In this document: positions 26,314 to 35,911 of the stretch, piece by piece
Layout of the letters: every line of letters starts with the position of its first letter
Position numbering within the stretch: the first letter of the stretch is position 1
Assembly: GCA_947504195.1 (NCBI GenBank)
Contig: CANNGN010000001.1
Location: 558,001 to 622,000, forward strand
From: an uncultured Vibrio sp.
Lineage (GTDB): Bacteria; Pseudomonadota; Gammaproteobacteria; Enterobacterales; Vibrionaceae
Length of the DNA: 64,000 bases
Direction: 5' to 3'
Program-made: the position numbers and the translations under genes
Notes under the pieces: generated by a model
Told to the model about the DNA's origin: nothing
Database searches by the model: none
Seen by the model: the letters and a program-made list of their open reading frames with translations, nothing else

Positions 26314-29300
26314 TCAATATTCTGAGATAACATTCTTGATACGTTTGTCTGATACGGGATAAGGCGTACCAAGTTGTTGAGCAAAAAAACTGACTCTCAG
26401 TTCTTCGAGCATCCAACGTATCTCCTTAACATTGTCAGGAACGGTAACAGATTTCGGGATCTTGTTGAGCAGTTGCTTGTAATCTTGTTGCACAGATTCA
26501 ATTTTAAGCATATGCAGTCGATCTTTATTAGGATCAATGGGTAACTTCTCCAAACGGCGCTCTATGGCATTAAGATAACGCTGAATATCGGACAGCCTTT
26601 TGTAGCCACATTCAGTTGCAAACCCCTTAAAGATGAGCCCTTCTATTTGAGCTTTGATATCAGAAAGTGCAAAGGCCATGGTGAAGTCAACTTTGCCTTT
26701 TAACTTCTTATTAATCTGAAAAGCCGTCGTTAATATTGACTCTACTTGTTGTGCAATTTCAACAACAGTTTCGTCTAAATTCGCGCGAACGTGTTCCTTT
26801 AAACTGTCAAATTGTTGTGATTCCCAGACTAAACCGCCCTGCTGTTCAATCAGCTTGTCAATACCACACGAAATACAGTCGTCAATCAAATCCATCACTC
26901 TACCGTAGGGGTTAAAGTAGAGCCCTAATTTTGATTTATTTGGCAGATTCGAATGAAGATATTTAATTGGTGACGGAACATTGAGTAAAATCAAACGCCG
27001 TTGACCCGCTTTCATCGCTTGCTGTTGTTCGTGTTCGGTTTCAAATAAGCTAATTCCGACACTGTCTTTATCGTCTACTATCGCTGGGTACGCCTTAACT
27101 TCATAACCGCCCCGCTTCTGTTGATAAACCTGCGGCAGTTCTCCGAAACTCCAAGTGTGTAAACCTTTCTGCTCAATATCATCATCGGCAACTTGAGATA
27201 GGGTCTCTTTTACCTCGTCCTTTAAGCTCTCTTTCAGCTCGAACAGATCTTTATGCTCTTTAAGTTTACGGTTTTTATGATCGACTGAGCGGAATGTGAC
27301 TTTGAGGTGATCGGGTACCTGCTCTAAGTTCCAAGCTTCTCGGGGAATTTCCACACCCGACATACGACGTAACTCTTTTTCTAAGGCATCGAGTAATGGC
27401 ATTTCTAATGGTGTTACCCGAGACAAAAAGGCTTCTGCGTAATTTGGTGCTGGAACAAAATTCTTTCGCAATGTTTTTGGCAAAGACTTAATCAGAGCAA
27501 TGACCAGTTCCTGGCGTAATCCTGGTATTTGCCAATCAAAACCAGCAGGCTCAACTTGATTAAGTACTGGTAATGGTAGATGCACAGTGACACCGTCACT
27601 ATCTTCGCCCGGTTCAAATTGATAACTAAGCTTGAGCTTTAATTTATCCTGGTGCCAAAAGTTGGGATAATCCAAGTCGGTGACATGACTGGCATCGCCC
27701 TTAAACAGCATCTCTTTTTCGAAATTGAGTAAGTCTGGTTGGCTTTTACTGGTTTTCTTCCACCACGAATCAAAGTGACGACCTGAAACGACCTCAGTAC
27801 CGACTCTCTGATCGTAGAATTGAAATAATTCTTCATCATCCACCAAAATGTCACGACGGCGCGATTTGTGTTCAAGCTCTTCTACTTCCATTAACAGACG
27901 GCGATTTTGCTTAAAGAAACTGTGTTTAGTAAACCAATCCCCTTCAACTAAAGCACTGCGAATGAAAATTTCACGACTTAACACTGGGTCAACGTTTCCA
28001 TAATTAACTGAACGCTGAGCTATAATTGGAATACCGTAAAGCGTGACTTTTTCGAACCCCATAACAGCCGCACTTTTCTTCGACCAATGCGGTTCACTAT
28101 AGCTACGTTTAATAAGATGTTGAGCAAGTGGTTCAACCCACTCTGGTTGAATCTTGGCTGCTATTCTCGCCCACAGTTTAGAGGTTTCGACCAACTCTGC
28201 CGCCACGACCCACTTAGGGTTCTTCTTAAACAGCGCTGATGCTGGAAACAGATTAAATCGAGCATTACGCGCGCCTTGATATTCTGGTTTCTCAGCGTCT
28301 TTTGCGCCAATGTGAGAAAGTAAACCAGTAAGAATTGACACATGAATCGCTTGATAGTTGCCCGGTTGATCATTGAGCTTGAAATCCATCTCGCGCATCG
28401 ACTGATGCAGTTGAAAATAGACATCTTGCCATTCACGAATACGCAGATAATTTAGATATTCTTTTTTGCACTGACGTCGAAATTGATTACTACTCAACTC
28501 TTTTTGCTGTTCTTCGATGTGATTCCAAAGGTTTACGAGTGTGACGAAATCTGAATCCTCATCAAAAAAGCGTTTATGCTTTTCATCGGAAGCTTGCTTC
28601 TTATCTGAAGGACGCTCACGAGGATCTTGAATCGATAAGCCAGATGTAATAATCATCACTTCTTTCAAGCAGCCATTTTTTGTCGATTCCAACACCATTC
28701 GTGCTAGACGGGGATCTATCGGTAACCGTGACAACTGACGACCAATCGCGGTTAAGCGCTTTTTCTCACCAACTTTGCTCGCTCCGATGGCCCCAAGTTC
28801 TTCGAGTAAACGGACGCCGTCTTGAATATTGCGTTTATCAGGTGCTTCAACAAAGGGAAATGCCTCAATGTCGCCTAAACCCAACGCCGTCATCTGCAAG
28901 ATAACCGATGCAAGGTTGGTACGCAGTATCTCTGGGTCGGTAAATTCGGGGCGGTTATCAAAATCCGATTCTGAGTAGAGACGAATGCAGATACCTGCTG
29001 CAACACGACCACAACGACCTTTACGTTGATTGGCACTCGCTTGAGAAACTGGTTCAATCGGTAAGCGCTGAACCTTAGTCCGATAACTGTAACGGCTGAT
29101 TCTTGCAGTACCCGGATCGATAACATAACGAATACCCGGTACTGTTAACGATGTTTCTGCAACGTTTGTAGCAAGTACGATTCGTCTTCCAGTATGGGAT
29201 TGAAAAATCTTATTTTGTTCGCCAGAGGAAAGCCTTGCATATAATGGGACAACCTCGGTATGACGCAAATTGCGTTTGTTTAATGCTTCTGCCGTATCTC

Positions 29301-30237
29301 TAATTTCCCGCTCGCCGTTCATAAAAATAAGAATGTCACCGTCGCTCTCATTCCCCAATTCATCGACAGCTTCGAAAATACCTTCAAGTTGATCACGGTC
29401 TGTGTCATCTTCACCACCTAACGGGCGATATCTTGTATCAACAGGATAAGTTCGTCCTGAAACCTCGATGATCGGTGCATTGTTAAAGTGTTTTGAAAAA
29501 CGCTCAGGATCAATCGTTGCGGACGTGATAATGACTTTTAAATCAGGACGCTTTGGAAGTAGTTGTTTTAGATAACCGAGAATGAAATCAATATTGAGGC
29601 TGCGTTCGTGCGCTTCATCAATGATGATAGTGTCGTATTGATTTAAAAAGCGGTCATGCTGAATCTCAGCGAGCAAAATACCATCGGTCATCAATTTGAT
29701 CTGGGTATCATCGGAAATTTTGTCATTAAATCGAACTTTATAGCCGGTGAAGTTACCCAGTTGAGTCTGCGTTTCCTCAGCGATCCGTGATGCTACCGAA
29801 CGAGCAGCCAAGCGTCTTGGTTGAGTATGACCAATAAAGCCGAACTGCCCTCGCCCGAGCTCAACACAAATTTTGGGGATCTGCGTGGTTTTACCCGATC
29901 CAGTTTCACCGGCAATAATCACAACTTGATTTTGGCTAATTGCTTCTGCGATATCGTCTTTCTTTTGGCTAACTGGCAGAATTTCAGGATATTCAATCGT
30001 CGCACCGTGATTTGCTCTCGATTCTGCTTGAATGATCGACTTAGCAATATCAAGCGCGATTTCATCAAAAACCGCGTGTCTTGATTCCTCTTTTTTAATC
30101 CGCTGTGCACCATGAATACGTTTAGTTAAACGAAATCGGTCTCGCATCATACATTGGTTAACGGTGCCAAAAAGCGTCTTAGCATCGTTAGTGTTAGCTT
30201 GATTTGAATTTTTATTTGGAGATTGTGAGGCGGTCAA
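26314..30237 (-). CDS. hrpA: ATP-dependent RNA helicase HrpA
   Basis: A 1307-aa DEAH-box helicase, the same length as E. coli HrpA (about 1300). Motif I is GETGSGKTT (about 110-118), motif II is DEAH (about 207-210), and motif VI lies in QRKGRCGRVAAG. HA2 and OB-fold regions follow, then a long C-terminal DUF3418-type domain. HrpA unwinds RNA and has been linked to ribosome rescue and mRNA processing. The frame opens with TTG preceded by AGGA at 6 bp, since the next Met (about 30) would remove upstream sequence typical of the family. It is monocistronic. Confidence 0.93.
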   Translation of the reverse strand: MTASQSPNKNSNQANTNDAKTLFGTVNQCMMRDRFRLTKRIHGAQRIKKEESRHAVFDEIALDIAKSIIQAESRANHGATIEYPEILPVSQKKDDIAEAISQNQVVIIAGETGSGKTTQIPKICVELGRGQFGFIGHTQPRRLAARSVASRIAEETQTQLGNFTGYKVRFNDKISDDTQIKLMTDGILLAEIQHDRFLNQYDTIIIDEAHERSLNIDFILGYLKQLLPKRPDLKVIITSATIDPERFSKHFNNAPIIEVSGRTYPVDTRYRPLGGEDDTDRDQLEGIFEAVDELGNESDGDILIFMNGEREIRDTAEALNKRNLRHTEVVPLYARLSSGEQNKIFQSHTGRRIVLATNVAETSLTVPGIRYVIDPGTARISRYSYRTKVQRLPIEPVSQASANQRKGRCGRVAAGICIRLYSESDFDNRPEFTDPEILRTNLASVILQMTALGLGDIEAFPFVEAPDKRNIQDGVRLLEELGAIGASKVGEKKRLTAIGRQLSRLPIDPRLARMVLESTKNGCLKEVMIITSGLSIQDPRERPSDKKQASDEKHKRFFDEDSDFVTLVNLWNHIEEQQKELSSNQFRRQCKKEYLNYLRIREWQDVYFQLHQSMREMDFKLNDQPGNYQAIHVSILTGLLSHIGAKDAEKPEYQGARNARFNLFPASALFKKNPKWVVAAELVETSKLWARIAAKIQPEWVEPLAQHLIKRSYSEPHWSKKSAAVMGFEKVTLYGIPIIAQRSVNYGNVDPVLSREIFIRSALVEGDWFTKHSFFKQNRRLLMEVEELEHKSRRRDILVDDEELFQFYDQRVGTEVVSGRHFDSWWKKTSKSQPDLLNFEKEMLFKGDASHVTDLDYPNFWHQDKLKLKLSYQFEPGEDSDGVTVHLPLPVLNQVEPAGFDWQIPGLRQELVIALIKSLPKTLRKNFVPAPNYAEAFLSRVTPLEMPLLDALEKELRRMSGVEIPREAWNLEQVPDHLKVTFRSVDHKNRKLKEHKDLFELKESLKDEVKETLSQVADDDIEQKGLHTWSFGELPQVYQQKRGGYEVKAYPAIVDDKDSVGISLFETEHEQQQAMKAGQRRLILLNVPSPIKYLHSNLPNKSKLGLYFNPYGRVMDLIDDCISCGIDKLIEQQGGLVWESQQFDSLKEHVRANLDETVVEIAQQVESILTTAFQINKKLKGKVDFTMAFALSDIKAQIEGLIFKGFATECGYKRLSDIQRYLNAIERRLEKLPIDPNKDRLHMLKIESVQQDYKQLLNKIPKSVTVPDNVKEIRWMLEELRVSFFAQQLGTPYPVSDKRIKNVISEY

Positions 30238-30438
30238 AACGAATCCTACGGTTTCAATGTTATCGATTTTGGCAGGATTGTATCATAATCATGTAACAAG
30301 ACATCAAAGCAAACTCGTTATCTCTTTCTCGTCCAATTCGAGAATTTTTGCTACATTGAACCTAATGAGTTGATATTATTTCACATTCATTCACGATCAC
30401 CATTACAATGATAATGTTTCCCCTACAGAGAACAAAAA

Positions 30439-30801
30439 TTGAAAGCGTCTAAACTACTAGAAATATTGTCTGACTTACCTGAAGGAAGTGACCCTGACGT
30501 TGTCACTGGAGACGAGTGGTTGCCAGAACGTTTAATCAATGTCACGTCACAAGATGATTTCGTTTTTTGTGAATTCGACAATGCTCCGGAAGATGGTCAA
30601 GGTGATGATGAAGGTCGAGGCTTTGTCGATCACGAAATCGAACTGATCAAAAGCCACATTATGGCCGTTTTCTTAGAAAAAGCGCCTCTGGAACAAAAAC
30701 AAAAAGCGATATTAAATTTAGTTTTATACGTTCATGAACACTTTCCTTCTGACGTTGTCGAAATGCTTGAGACACTTGAGCAATCTGTTGATGAGGAATG
30801 A
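30439..30801 (+). CDS. Acidic hypothetical protein (120 aa)
   Basis: The frame begins with TTG, with ACAGAG about 8 bp upstream. The product is strongly acidic (clusters such as EDGQGDDEGRG) and ends EQSVDEE. The second half is probably helical (VLYVHEHFPSDVVEMLETLEQ). There is no signal peptide or membrane segment, and I do not recognise the family. It lies 63 bp upstream of a TerB-type gene on the same strand and may be co-transcribed with it. Confidence 0.6.
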   Translation: MKASKLLEILSDLPEGSDPDVVTGDEWLPERLINVTSQDDFVFCEFDNAPEDGQGDDEGRGFVDHEIELIKSHIMAVFLEKAPLEQKQKAILNLVLYVHEHFPSDVVEMLETLEQSVDEE

Positions 30802-30864
30802 ACCGTCTCGTTATTCTAAATTTATTTGTTATTGATACTGGAAAAAGAAAAGGCAGGACTTATC

Positions 30865-31320
30865 ATGTTTAGCGCAATCACTTCACTATTTAAAGAACTG
30901 TTAGACGGTAACGACTTATCGCGTTCAAACACTGATAACCCGAATTTGGCCATTGCCTGTATGTTAACGGAAGTCTCTGGCGCAGATTATGAAGTTGATG
31001 CGGCGGAAACTAACGCAAAGAGACATTTACTCGTAACTCTGACTCAGTTACCCGAGCAAGAATGTGATGAACTATTACGAGTGGCACAAGACAAAACCAA
31101 AAATTCGGTCTCTCTGTACGACTTTACCTCTCAGTTACGTGAACTCACTCAAGAACAACGTTATTCGCTAATCAAAGCAATGTGGGATGTGGCTCATGCT
31201 GATGGTGTCATTGATCCGCTAGAAGATGCTGTGATACGCAAATCGGCTGAATTGCTTTATGTTGATCACAGCTTATTTATTCGCGCGAAACTCTCATCTG
31301 GTGACGAGAGCGCATCGTAG
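30865..31320 (+). CDS. TerB-family protein (tellurite-resistance TerB domain)
   Basis: With the ATG at 30865 (GGCAGGAC upstream) the protein is 151 aa. The TerB helical domain runs from about 25 to 145, with the paired acidic segments EVSGADYEVDAAE and DVAHADGVIDPLED that mark the family's metal-binding sites. TerB-domain proteins occur in stress and tellurite gene sets and in many single genes of unknown role, as here. It is cytoplasmic. It is convergent with yajD, 8 bp away. Confidence 0.85.
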   Translation: MFSAITSLFKELLDGNDLSRSNTDNPNLAIACMLTEVSGADYEVDAAETNAKRHLLVTLTQLPEQECDELLRVAQDKTKNSVSLYDFTSQLRELTQEQRYSLIKAMWDVAHADGVIDPLEDAVIRKSAELLYVDHSLFIRAKLSSGDESAS

Positions 31321-31328
31321 CAAGAAAT

Positions 31329-31673
31329 CTATTTCTTCATCATTTTAGCAAGATCGGCAAATGGATTGTAGGTCGCGCTTTCTTGTTCATCTTCACGGGC
31401 AGCAGTTTCCCCACCATATAGATCATGATCGAGGTACTTTGAATGTTCATGATCATGGCAATACAGGCATAATAATTCCCAATTGCTACCATCTTCTGGA
31501 TTATTGGTATGGTTGTGATCGATGTGGTGTACTGTTAGTTCACGCAGATTTGAGTAAACAAACTCACGAGCACATTTGCCGCAAACCCATGGATAGAGTT
31601 TCAACGCTTTTTCACGGTATCCTTTCTCTTGACGAGCATACGCTGCGCTAGAACCTGTAAAATCTGATGACAT
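31329..31673 (-). CDS. yajD: YajD-type HNH nuclease family protein
   Basis: A 114-aa protein, near the 115 aa of E. coli YajD. It carries an HNH fold: two CxxC knuckles (CGKC and CLYC) around the catalytic segment LTVHHIDHNHTNNPEDGSNWELLC. HNH proteins cut or nick DNA, but YajD has no settled role. The C-terminus ends FADLAKMMKK. It is a single gene convergent with the TerB gene. Confidence 0.88.
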   Translation of the reverse strand: MSSDFTGSSAAYARQEKGYREKALKLYPWVCGKCAREFVYSNLRELTVHHIDHNHTNNPEDGSNWELLCLYCHDHEHSKYLDHDLYGGETAAREDEQESATYNPFADLAKMMKK

Positions 31674-31898
31674 AATAAAACCAATAATGATAAGTCGATA
31701 ATAGCGCCTATTTTAGCACGGCTTTTTGTCTCTAAGGAATCTGCGTTACACGGTTATCATCACAATCCCTAACATACATTATTGATCTGAAATAACGCTT
31801 ACCACATATTTCGTTACTAACCGTAGTTAATCAACCATTTCAAGATCAATTGCTTAGCGCTACACTAGAGCTTCGCACAAATTAAGGATTCCTAATCA

Positions 31899-32438
31899 AT
31901 GAAATTACTCATATCTCTATGTACTCTACTGTTCAGTACTTTATCTTTCGCTGCAACAAACCCTATCGTTGTTATAGATACAACAAAAGGAGAAATTACA
32001 CTCGAGCTATACGCCGATAAAGCGCCGGTTTCAGTCGACAACTTTCTCGCTTATATTGAAAAAGATGGGTATAAAAACACAACATTTCACCGTGTTATTA
32101 GTGACTTTATGATTCAAGGTGGCGGCTATGATAGTGCCAACCAACTTGTACCGACGCTTTCTGCAATCGAAAATGAATCGAAAAATGGTTTAAGTAATTT
32201 ACGTGGTACCATTTCTATGGCGCGTACCAATGCCCCTCATTCAGCCACTCGTCAGTTTTTCATCAATCATAAAGACAATCTTTTCTTAGATGGCAACCCT
32301 GGAAAATGGGGATACGCAGTCTTTGGTAAAGTCGCTTCAGGTCTTGACGTTGTCGATGCGATCGCCGCGGTTAAAACGGGCCGAGCCGACAGACCTAACG
32401 ACACCATCATGATTAATAGCATTTCTGTGCAAGAATAA
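31899..32438 (+). CDS. ppiA: Periplasmic peptidyl-prolyl cis-trans isomerase (cyclophilin)
   Basis: A 179-aa protein with a signal peptide (MKLLISLCTLLFSTLSFAAT) and a bacterial cyclophilin domain. Catalytic motifs are TTFHRVISDFMIQGGGYD (the Arg and Gln of the active site) and RTNAPHSATRQFFINHKDN. It speeds proline isomerisation during folding in the periplasm. Size and export signal fit PpiA rather than cytoplasmic PpiB. It is a single gene with TTAAGGAT before the start. Confidence 0.9.
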   Translation: MKLLISLCTLLFSTLSFAATNPIVVIDTTKGEITLELYADKAPVSVDNFLAYIEKDGYKNTTFHRVISDFMIQGGGYDSANQLVPTLSAIENESKNGLSNLRGTISMARTNAPHSATRQFFINHKDNLFLDGNPGKWGYAVFGKVASGLDVVDAIAAVKTGRADRPNDTIMINSISVQE

Positions 32439-32578
32439 GCGACTCAGCAACCGACGTTTATTAAGTTGGTATTCTCTTAATTCCATTTCCGTTTAAACAA
32501 TACGATTGAGCAAGAATGGTTAAACCTGAAATAGCAGTATTCCATACACTTCTATTTCAGGTATCAAGAGGACGAACA

Positions 32579-33445
32579 ATGAACGACGAACAACGCATCC
32601 AATCCGTTATTGAATATATAGGACAACACTTAGACGATGATCTATCACTCGAGTGTTTATCGGATGTCGCCTGCTTTTCAAAGTTCCATTTTCATCGTCT
32701 TTTTACCGCTTATACCGGGCTATCTTTACAACAATTTATTCGTTGGTTGCGCCTCAAACGAGCCGCTCACCAATTAATTATTGACCACACTACCACCATC
32801 ATCACCATCGCCATTGATGCTGGGTTTGAATCGCATCAAGCGTTTACCCGAGCGTTTAAACACGCAACCGGACTCACGCCTAAGCAGTTCAGAATCCAAG
32901 GCAGTTGGGATATGTGGAAAAGCCCTCCTTATGTTATATCAAAGCTAGGAACAAAGATTATGGAACGTAATATTAATGTTGAAATAAAGCAGATTGAGTC
33001 GCGTCGTTTAGCCGTTATCGAGCATCGTGGAGATCCAGAGGATTTGGGTATTAGTGTAAACAAGCTCGTAAGTTGGGCGAAATCACAACCAATAAGCATA
33101 AAACCTTCTGCGGGAGACGCATTCGGGTTGGCGTATGATGACCCAGCAACAACAGACCCTGAGAAATTTCGGTTTGATCTCGCCCTCACGATTCCCAATA
33201 ATTTGGTGATCTCCGATCCTAGCGTCACAGAAACCGAATTACCTCAGGGCCGTTACGCGATTGCTGTACATAAAGGCTCGCGAGATAATATCAGTGATAC
33301 TATTTATCCGATGTTACGCGAATGGCTTCCAACATCTGGAGAACAACTTGGCGAACTCCCCTGCCTATTTTGTTATCAGAATTTCGAACACGAAGTAGCA
33401 GAAACCGAACTGGTTACCGAATGTTGGTTCTTATTAAAAGACTAG
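32579..33445 (+). CDS. AraC-family regulator with GyrI-like effector domain
   Basis: The ATG at 32579 (GAGG upstream) gives 288 aa. The N-terminal 105 residues form two HTH motifs (LSLECLSDVACFSKFHFHRLF and ITIAIDAGFESHQAFTRAFK) ending with the AraC signature GLTPKQFR. Residues 130-288 are a GyrI-like/SOUL-fold ligand domain (VEIKQIESRRLAVIEHRGDPEDLG). This Rob-like layout senses small, often toxic amphipathic molecules. The target genes are not evident; neighbours are unrelated. Confidence 0.87.
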   Translation: MNDEQRIQSVIEYIGQHLDDDLSLECLSDVACFSKFHFHRLFTAYTGLSLQQFIRWLRLKRAAHQLIIDHTTTIITIAIDAGFESHQAFTRAFKHATGLTPKQFRIQGSWDMWKSPPYVISKLGTKIMERNINVEIKQIESRRLAVIEHRGDPEDLGISVNKLVSWAKSQPISIKPSAGDAFGLAYDDPATTDPEKFRFDLALTIPNNLVISDPSVTETELPQGRYAIAVHKGSRDNISDTIYPMLREWLPTSGEQLGELPCLFCYQNFEHEVAETELVTECWFLLKD

Positions 33446-33526
33446 ATTCTGTCGCGGATGTATTGCACCTCTAGTTTGATTCCGTATCATGAACGCTAAT
33501 TACTGTTAAACCCATTGAGATTAAGA

Positions 33527-33754
33527 ATGAAAAGACTGGTTTTATATGTTGCTGACAAGTGCCCACATTGCAAAGAAGCGCAGCGTTATTTGGATGAAAA
33601 AGGCTATCCGTACCGTTTGACCAATGCGAAAATGCAACGCGGTCGTAAAGAACTTCAAGCCATGGGCGCGCGAACTATACCTGTTCTTAAAATTGGCGAT
33701 CAGGTGATGGTGGGTTGGAATCAAAAGAACTTTGAGAAGATCTATAAAAGCTAA
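33527..33754 (+). CDS. Glutaredoxin-family protein
   Basis: A 75-aa thioredoxin-fold protein beginning MKRLVLYVADKCPHC with a CPHC redox motif (about C12-C15). The cis-Pro loop is ARTIPVLKIG, and the C-terminal NQKNFEKIY matches small glutaredoxins of the GrxC/NrdH size class. It probably reduces disulfides or mixed glutathione disulfides in the cytoplasm. The ATG at 33527 was preferred over an upstream TTG that overlaps the ribosome binding site. Confidence 0.85.
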   Translation: MKRLVLYVADKCPHCKEAQRYLDEKGYPYRLTNAKMQRGRKELQAMGARTIPVLKIGDQVMVGWNQKNFEKIYKS

Positions 33755-33786
33755 ACAGCAAAGCTCTATTTATCTCATACCCAATA

Positions 33787-33814
33787 AAAAACCAGCGTAA
33801 CTATGCTGGTTTTT
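33787..33814. terminator. Bidirectional rho-independent terminator
   Basis: AAAAACCAGC (33787-33796) and GCTGGTTTTT (33805-33814) form a 10-bp stem with an 8-nt loop. T tracts exist on both strands, so it can end the glutaredoxin gene and the convergent aminotransferase gene. Confidence 0.88.
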
Positions 33815-33858
33815 CTGTATTGCGAATCTGACTTATACGATAAATTTACTCAATCGTG

Positions 33859-34857
33859 TTAAGCAATTTTCGTTAGCCAGTTATGAGTATCCGGCGCTTT
33901 ACCCCATTGGATATCATTGAGTGCTTGGCGCAGTTTTTGAGCCATTGGCCCTTCTTCGCCTGAACCTACTTTGTAATCAACACCGTTATGAATCAGCGTA
34001 CCAACAGAGGTTAATACTGCAGCGGTTCCAGAAAGCATAGCTTCAACGCCCGGTTTTGCTGCGCGTTCCAAAAGCTCTTCTACTGAGACTTCACGTTCTG
34101 ATACTGTCATCCCTAAGTCTTTAGCAATGGTTAAGATACTTGAACGAGTGACACCATGAAGGAAGCTAGAGTCTAATGCCTTAGTGATGATTTCATTGCC
34201 ATCGACAATTAGGAAGTTGGCCGCACCAGTTTCAGTAATATAGCCGTTTGGACAGAATAAGATCTGATCAGCCTGATACTCTTTCTTTGCTTCTAGAGTT
34301 GGAGCAAGGGCACTTGCATAGTTACCACCACTCTTAATCATTCCCATATGCGGCGCACAACGTTGACCCGTTTCATCCAACAGTAGACGCAATGCACAAG
34401 AGCCACCGGCGAAGTAATCACCCACCGGTGACAACAAAATATATAAAAATGAAGTTAACGATGGCGCTGCCGCTTTTCCGACTGCTGCTTCTGTTCCAAT
34501 ATGAGTTGGACGAATATACATTGAACCTGGAGGTACAGGTACATCGGCCGCATACTGCGCTACGATGTCTTTAATCATGTTCGACACTTGTTCTTTGTCG
34601 ATTTGAGGAAGAGACAATAATTCACTGCTTTGCGAGAAACGCTCGATATTTTGGTCCATACGGAAAACATGGACGCTACCATCGTCATGACGAAATGCTT
34701 TCAAGCCTTCAAAACAAGTACTTGAATAATGTAAGACGTGTGCGCCAGGATGAAGAGAAATACTATCTGATGAAACGATCTGAGTGTCAGACCATTGATT
34801 ATTTTCGAATGTTGCTAATGCCATTTTCGGCATAAACACGCTACCAAAAGCCGCCAT
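33859..34857 (-). CDS. ilvE: Branched-chain amino-acid aminotransferase
   Basis: A 332-aa fold-type IV PLP enzyme. The Schiff-base lysine is K175 in GMIKSGGNYASAL, and YITETGAANFLIV holds the cofactor-contacting Glu. Length and sequence (SCALRLLLDETGQRCAPHMG, YIRPTHIGTEAAVG) fit the larger BCAT class. It transfers amino groups between Leu/Ile/Val and 2-oxoglutarate. It is isolated from ilv biosynthesis genes, so it may be a second, catabolic or conditionally expressed copy. GTAGGAAAT precedes the start. Confidence 0.88.
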   Translation of the reverse strand: MAAFGSVFMPKMALATFENNQWSDTQIVSSDSISLHPGAHVLHYSSTCFEGLKAFRHDDGSVHVFRMDQNIERFSQSSELLSLPQIDKEQVSNMIKDIVAQYAADVPVPPGSMYIRPTHIGTEAAVGKAAAPSLTSFLYILLSPVGDYFAGGSCALRLLLDETGQRCAPHMGMIKSGGNYASALAPTLEAKKEYQADQILFCPNGYITETGAANFLIVDGNEIITKALDSSFLHGVTRSSILTIAKDLGMTVSEREVSVEELLERAAKPGVEAMLSGTAAVLTSVGTLIHNGVDYKVGSGEEGPMAQKLRQALNDIQWGKAPDTHNWLTKIA

Positions 34858-35133
34858 TATGATTTCCTACTAAATGAAATTACGAAATGAGTGTATGAGC
34901 AAGTTTGGCCAGGCGATGATGATTAGGTGTCCAAAACTTAGCTACAGAATACTAAAACAGTTTACGTCTATAAGAAAGTGGGATTATGCCATTGATGCGC
35001 ATTCACTGTATATTTATTGAAATAATAAAGAAATTTGTTAAATAACATCAATTTTGGCGCTCTTAACCAAATTCTCTGTAGAAAAAGATTTTTTACTTAT
35101 TCGAACAATGGTGCATAGAGCTTATCTTTCACG

Positions 35134-35664
35134 CTAGAGCATTTCTAACGCTATTTTCGCCAAGTTGTGCGCGTCAACATAGCCTGAGTGCTGCCGACCT
35201 TCCCACTCGATACCTAACTTTTCCTGTGCATCGCGATGACCGATACGTTTATCTTTTAATCGATGTTGAATGCGATATAAGGTCGCAAGATTGATGTATT
35301 CCTTAAATGGCATTGTCAGCCCTTTACTCTCACACTCTTGCTGCAATATAAGATCATCTCTACCCCACGCCGCGTAAATCTTATTAGAACCGCCAAAATT
35401 CTTGATCATACTTTTCAGCACTTGTTCTAGCGTTCTTCCTTGCTTTTCAATCGTACGTCGAGTGATACCGGTTAACTCTGTGCAAAATGGAGAGATTTCG
35501 TCGTGCTCAGGCTTAACGTAATATTGCGCGCGCTTCATTATTTCGCCTTTTTCGACATCAATTTCTGCCAAGCCAATCTCAATAATTTCGCCACTCGTGC
35601 CAACACCATCGGTGTTCCAACAACACATTTCCAGATCAAAACATACGATACGGTTGTGATTCAC
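35134..35664 (-). CDS. DEDDh 3'-5' exonuclease (ERI-1/KapD-like)
   Basis: A 176-aa protein with Exo I FDLEMCCW (D and E), Exo II YAAWGRDD (D) and Exo III HSGYVDAHN (H and D). The arrangement, with a tryptophan shortly after the DLE motif and the ELTGIT segment, resembles ERI-1/KapD-type exonucleases that trim structured RNA 3' ends. The substrate is not established. It is a single gene. Confidence 0.85.
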   Translation of the reverse strand: MNHNRIVCFDLEMCCWNTDGVGTSGEIIEIGLAEIDVEKGEIMKRAQYYVKPEHDEISPFCTELTGITRRTIEKQGRTLEQVLKSMIKNFGGSNKIYAAWGRDDLILQQECESKGLTMPFKEYINLATLYRIQHRLKDKRIGHRDAQEKLGIEWEGRQHSGYVDAHNLAKIALEML

Positions 35665-35882
35665 AGTTCCATTACCTTTTTCTATATTCTGCCGCGATGA
35701 TACCGAACTGATAAAAAAAATCGATGCTTTATCTAGTTGTATATTTATCAGTGGACAAATAATGTACTAATAGAAGAGATTATTCGTAATAAGAAGTAAA
35801 CGGAATCTTACATTCGAACGGATTGTGGTAATATCTGGCCAAATTTATCCTCATTAATTTCAGCTTGGAGCCTGTGTTTCCG

Positions 35883-35900
35883 AGCTTTATCAATAAAGCT
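35883..35900 (+). promoter_or_regulatory. Leader hairpin abutting the DUF2760 ribosome binding site
   Basis: AGCTTTA (35883-35889) and TAAAGCT (35894-35900) form a 7-bp stem with a TCAA loop. The stem ends directly before the GAGTG taken as the ribosome binding site of the DUF2760 gene. CAGCTT further upstream could pair with the 3' arm instead. A translation-controlling RNA switch for the chaperone operon is possible but unproven. Confidence 0.4.
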
Positions 35901-35911
35901 GAGTGTTTGTT

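Noticed and set aside
30326..30349. Hairpin TTCTCG/CGAGAA followed by five T on the plus strand
   Set aside because: The stem is only 6 bp and no plus-strand gene ends upstream, since hrpA is on the minus strand. It is too weak to call a terminator.
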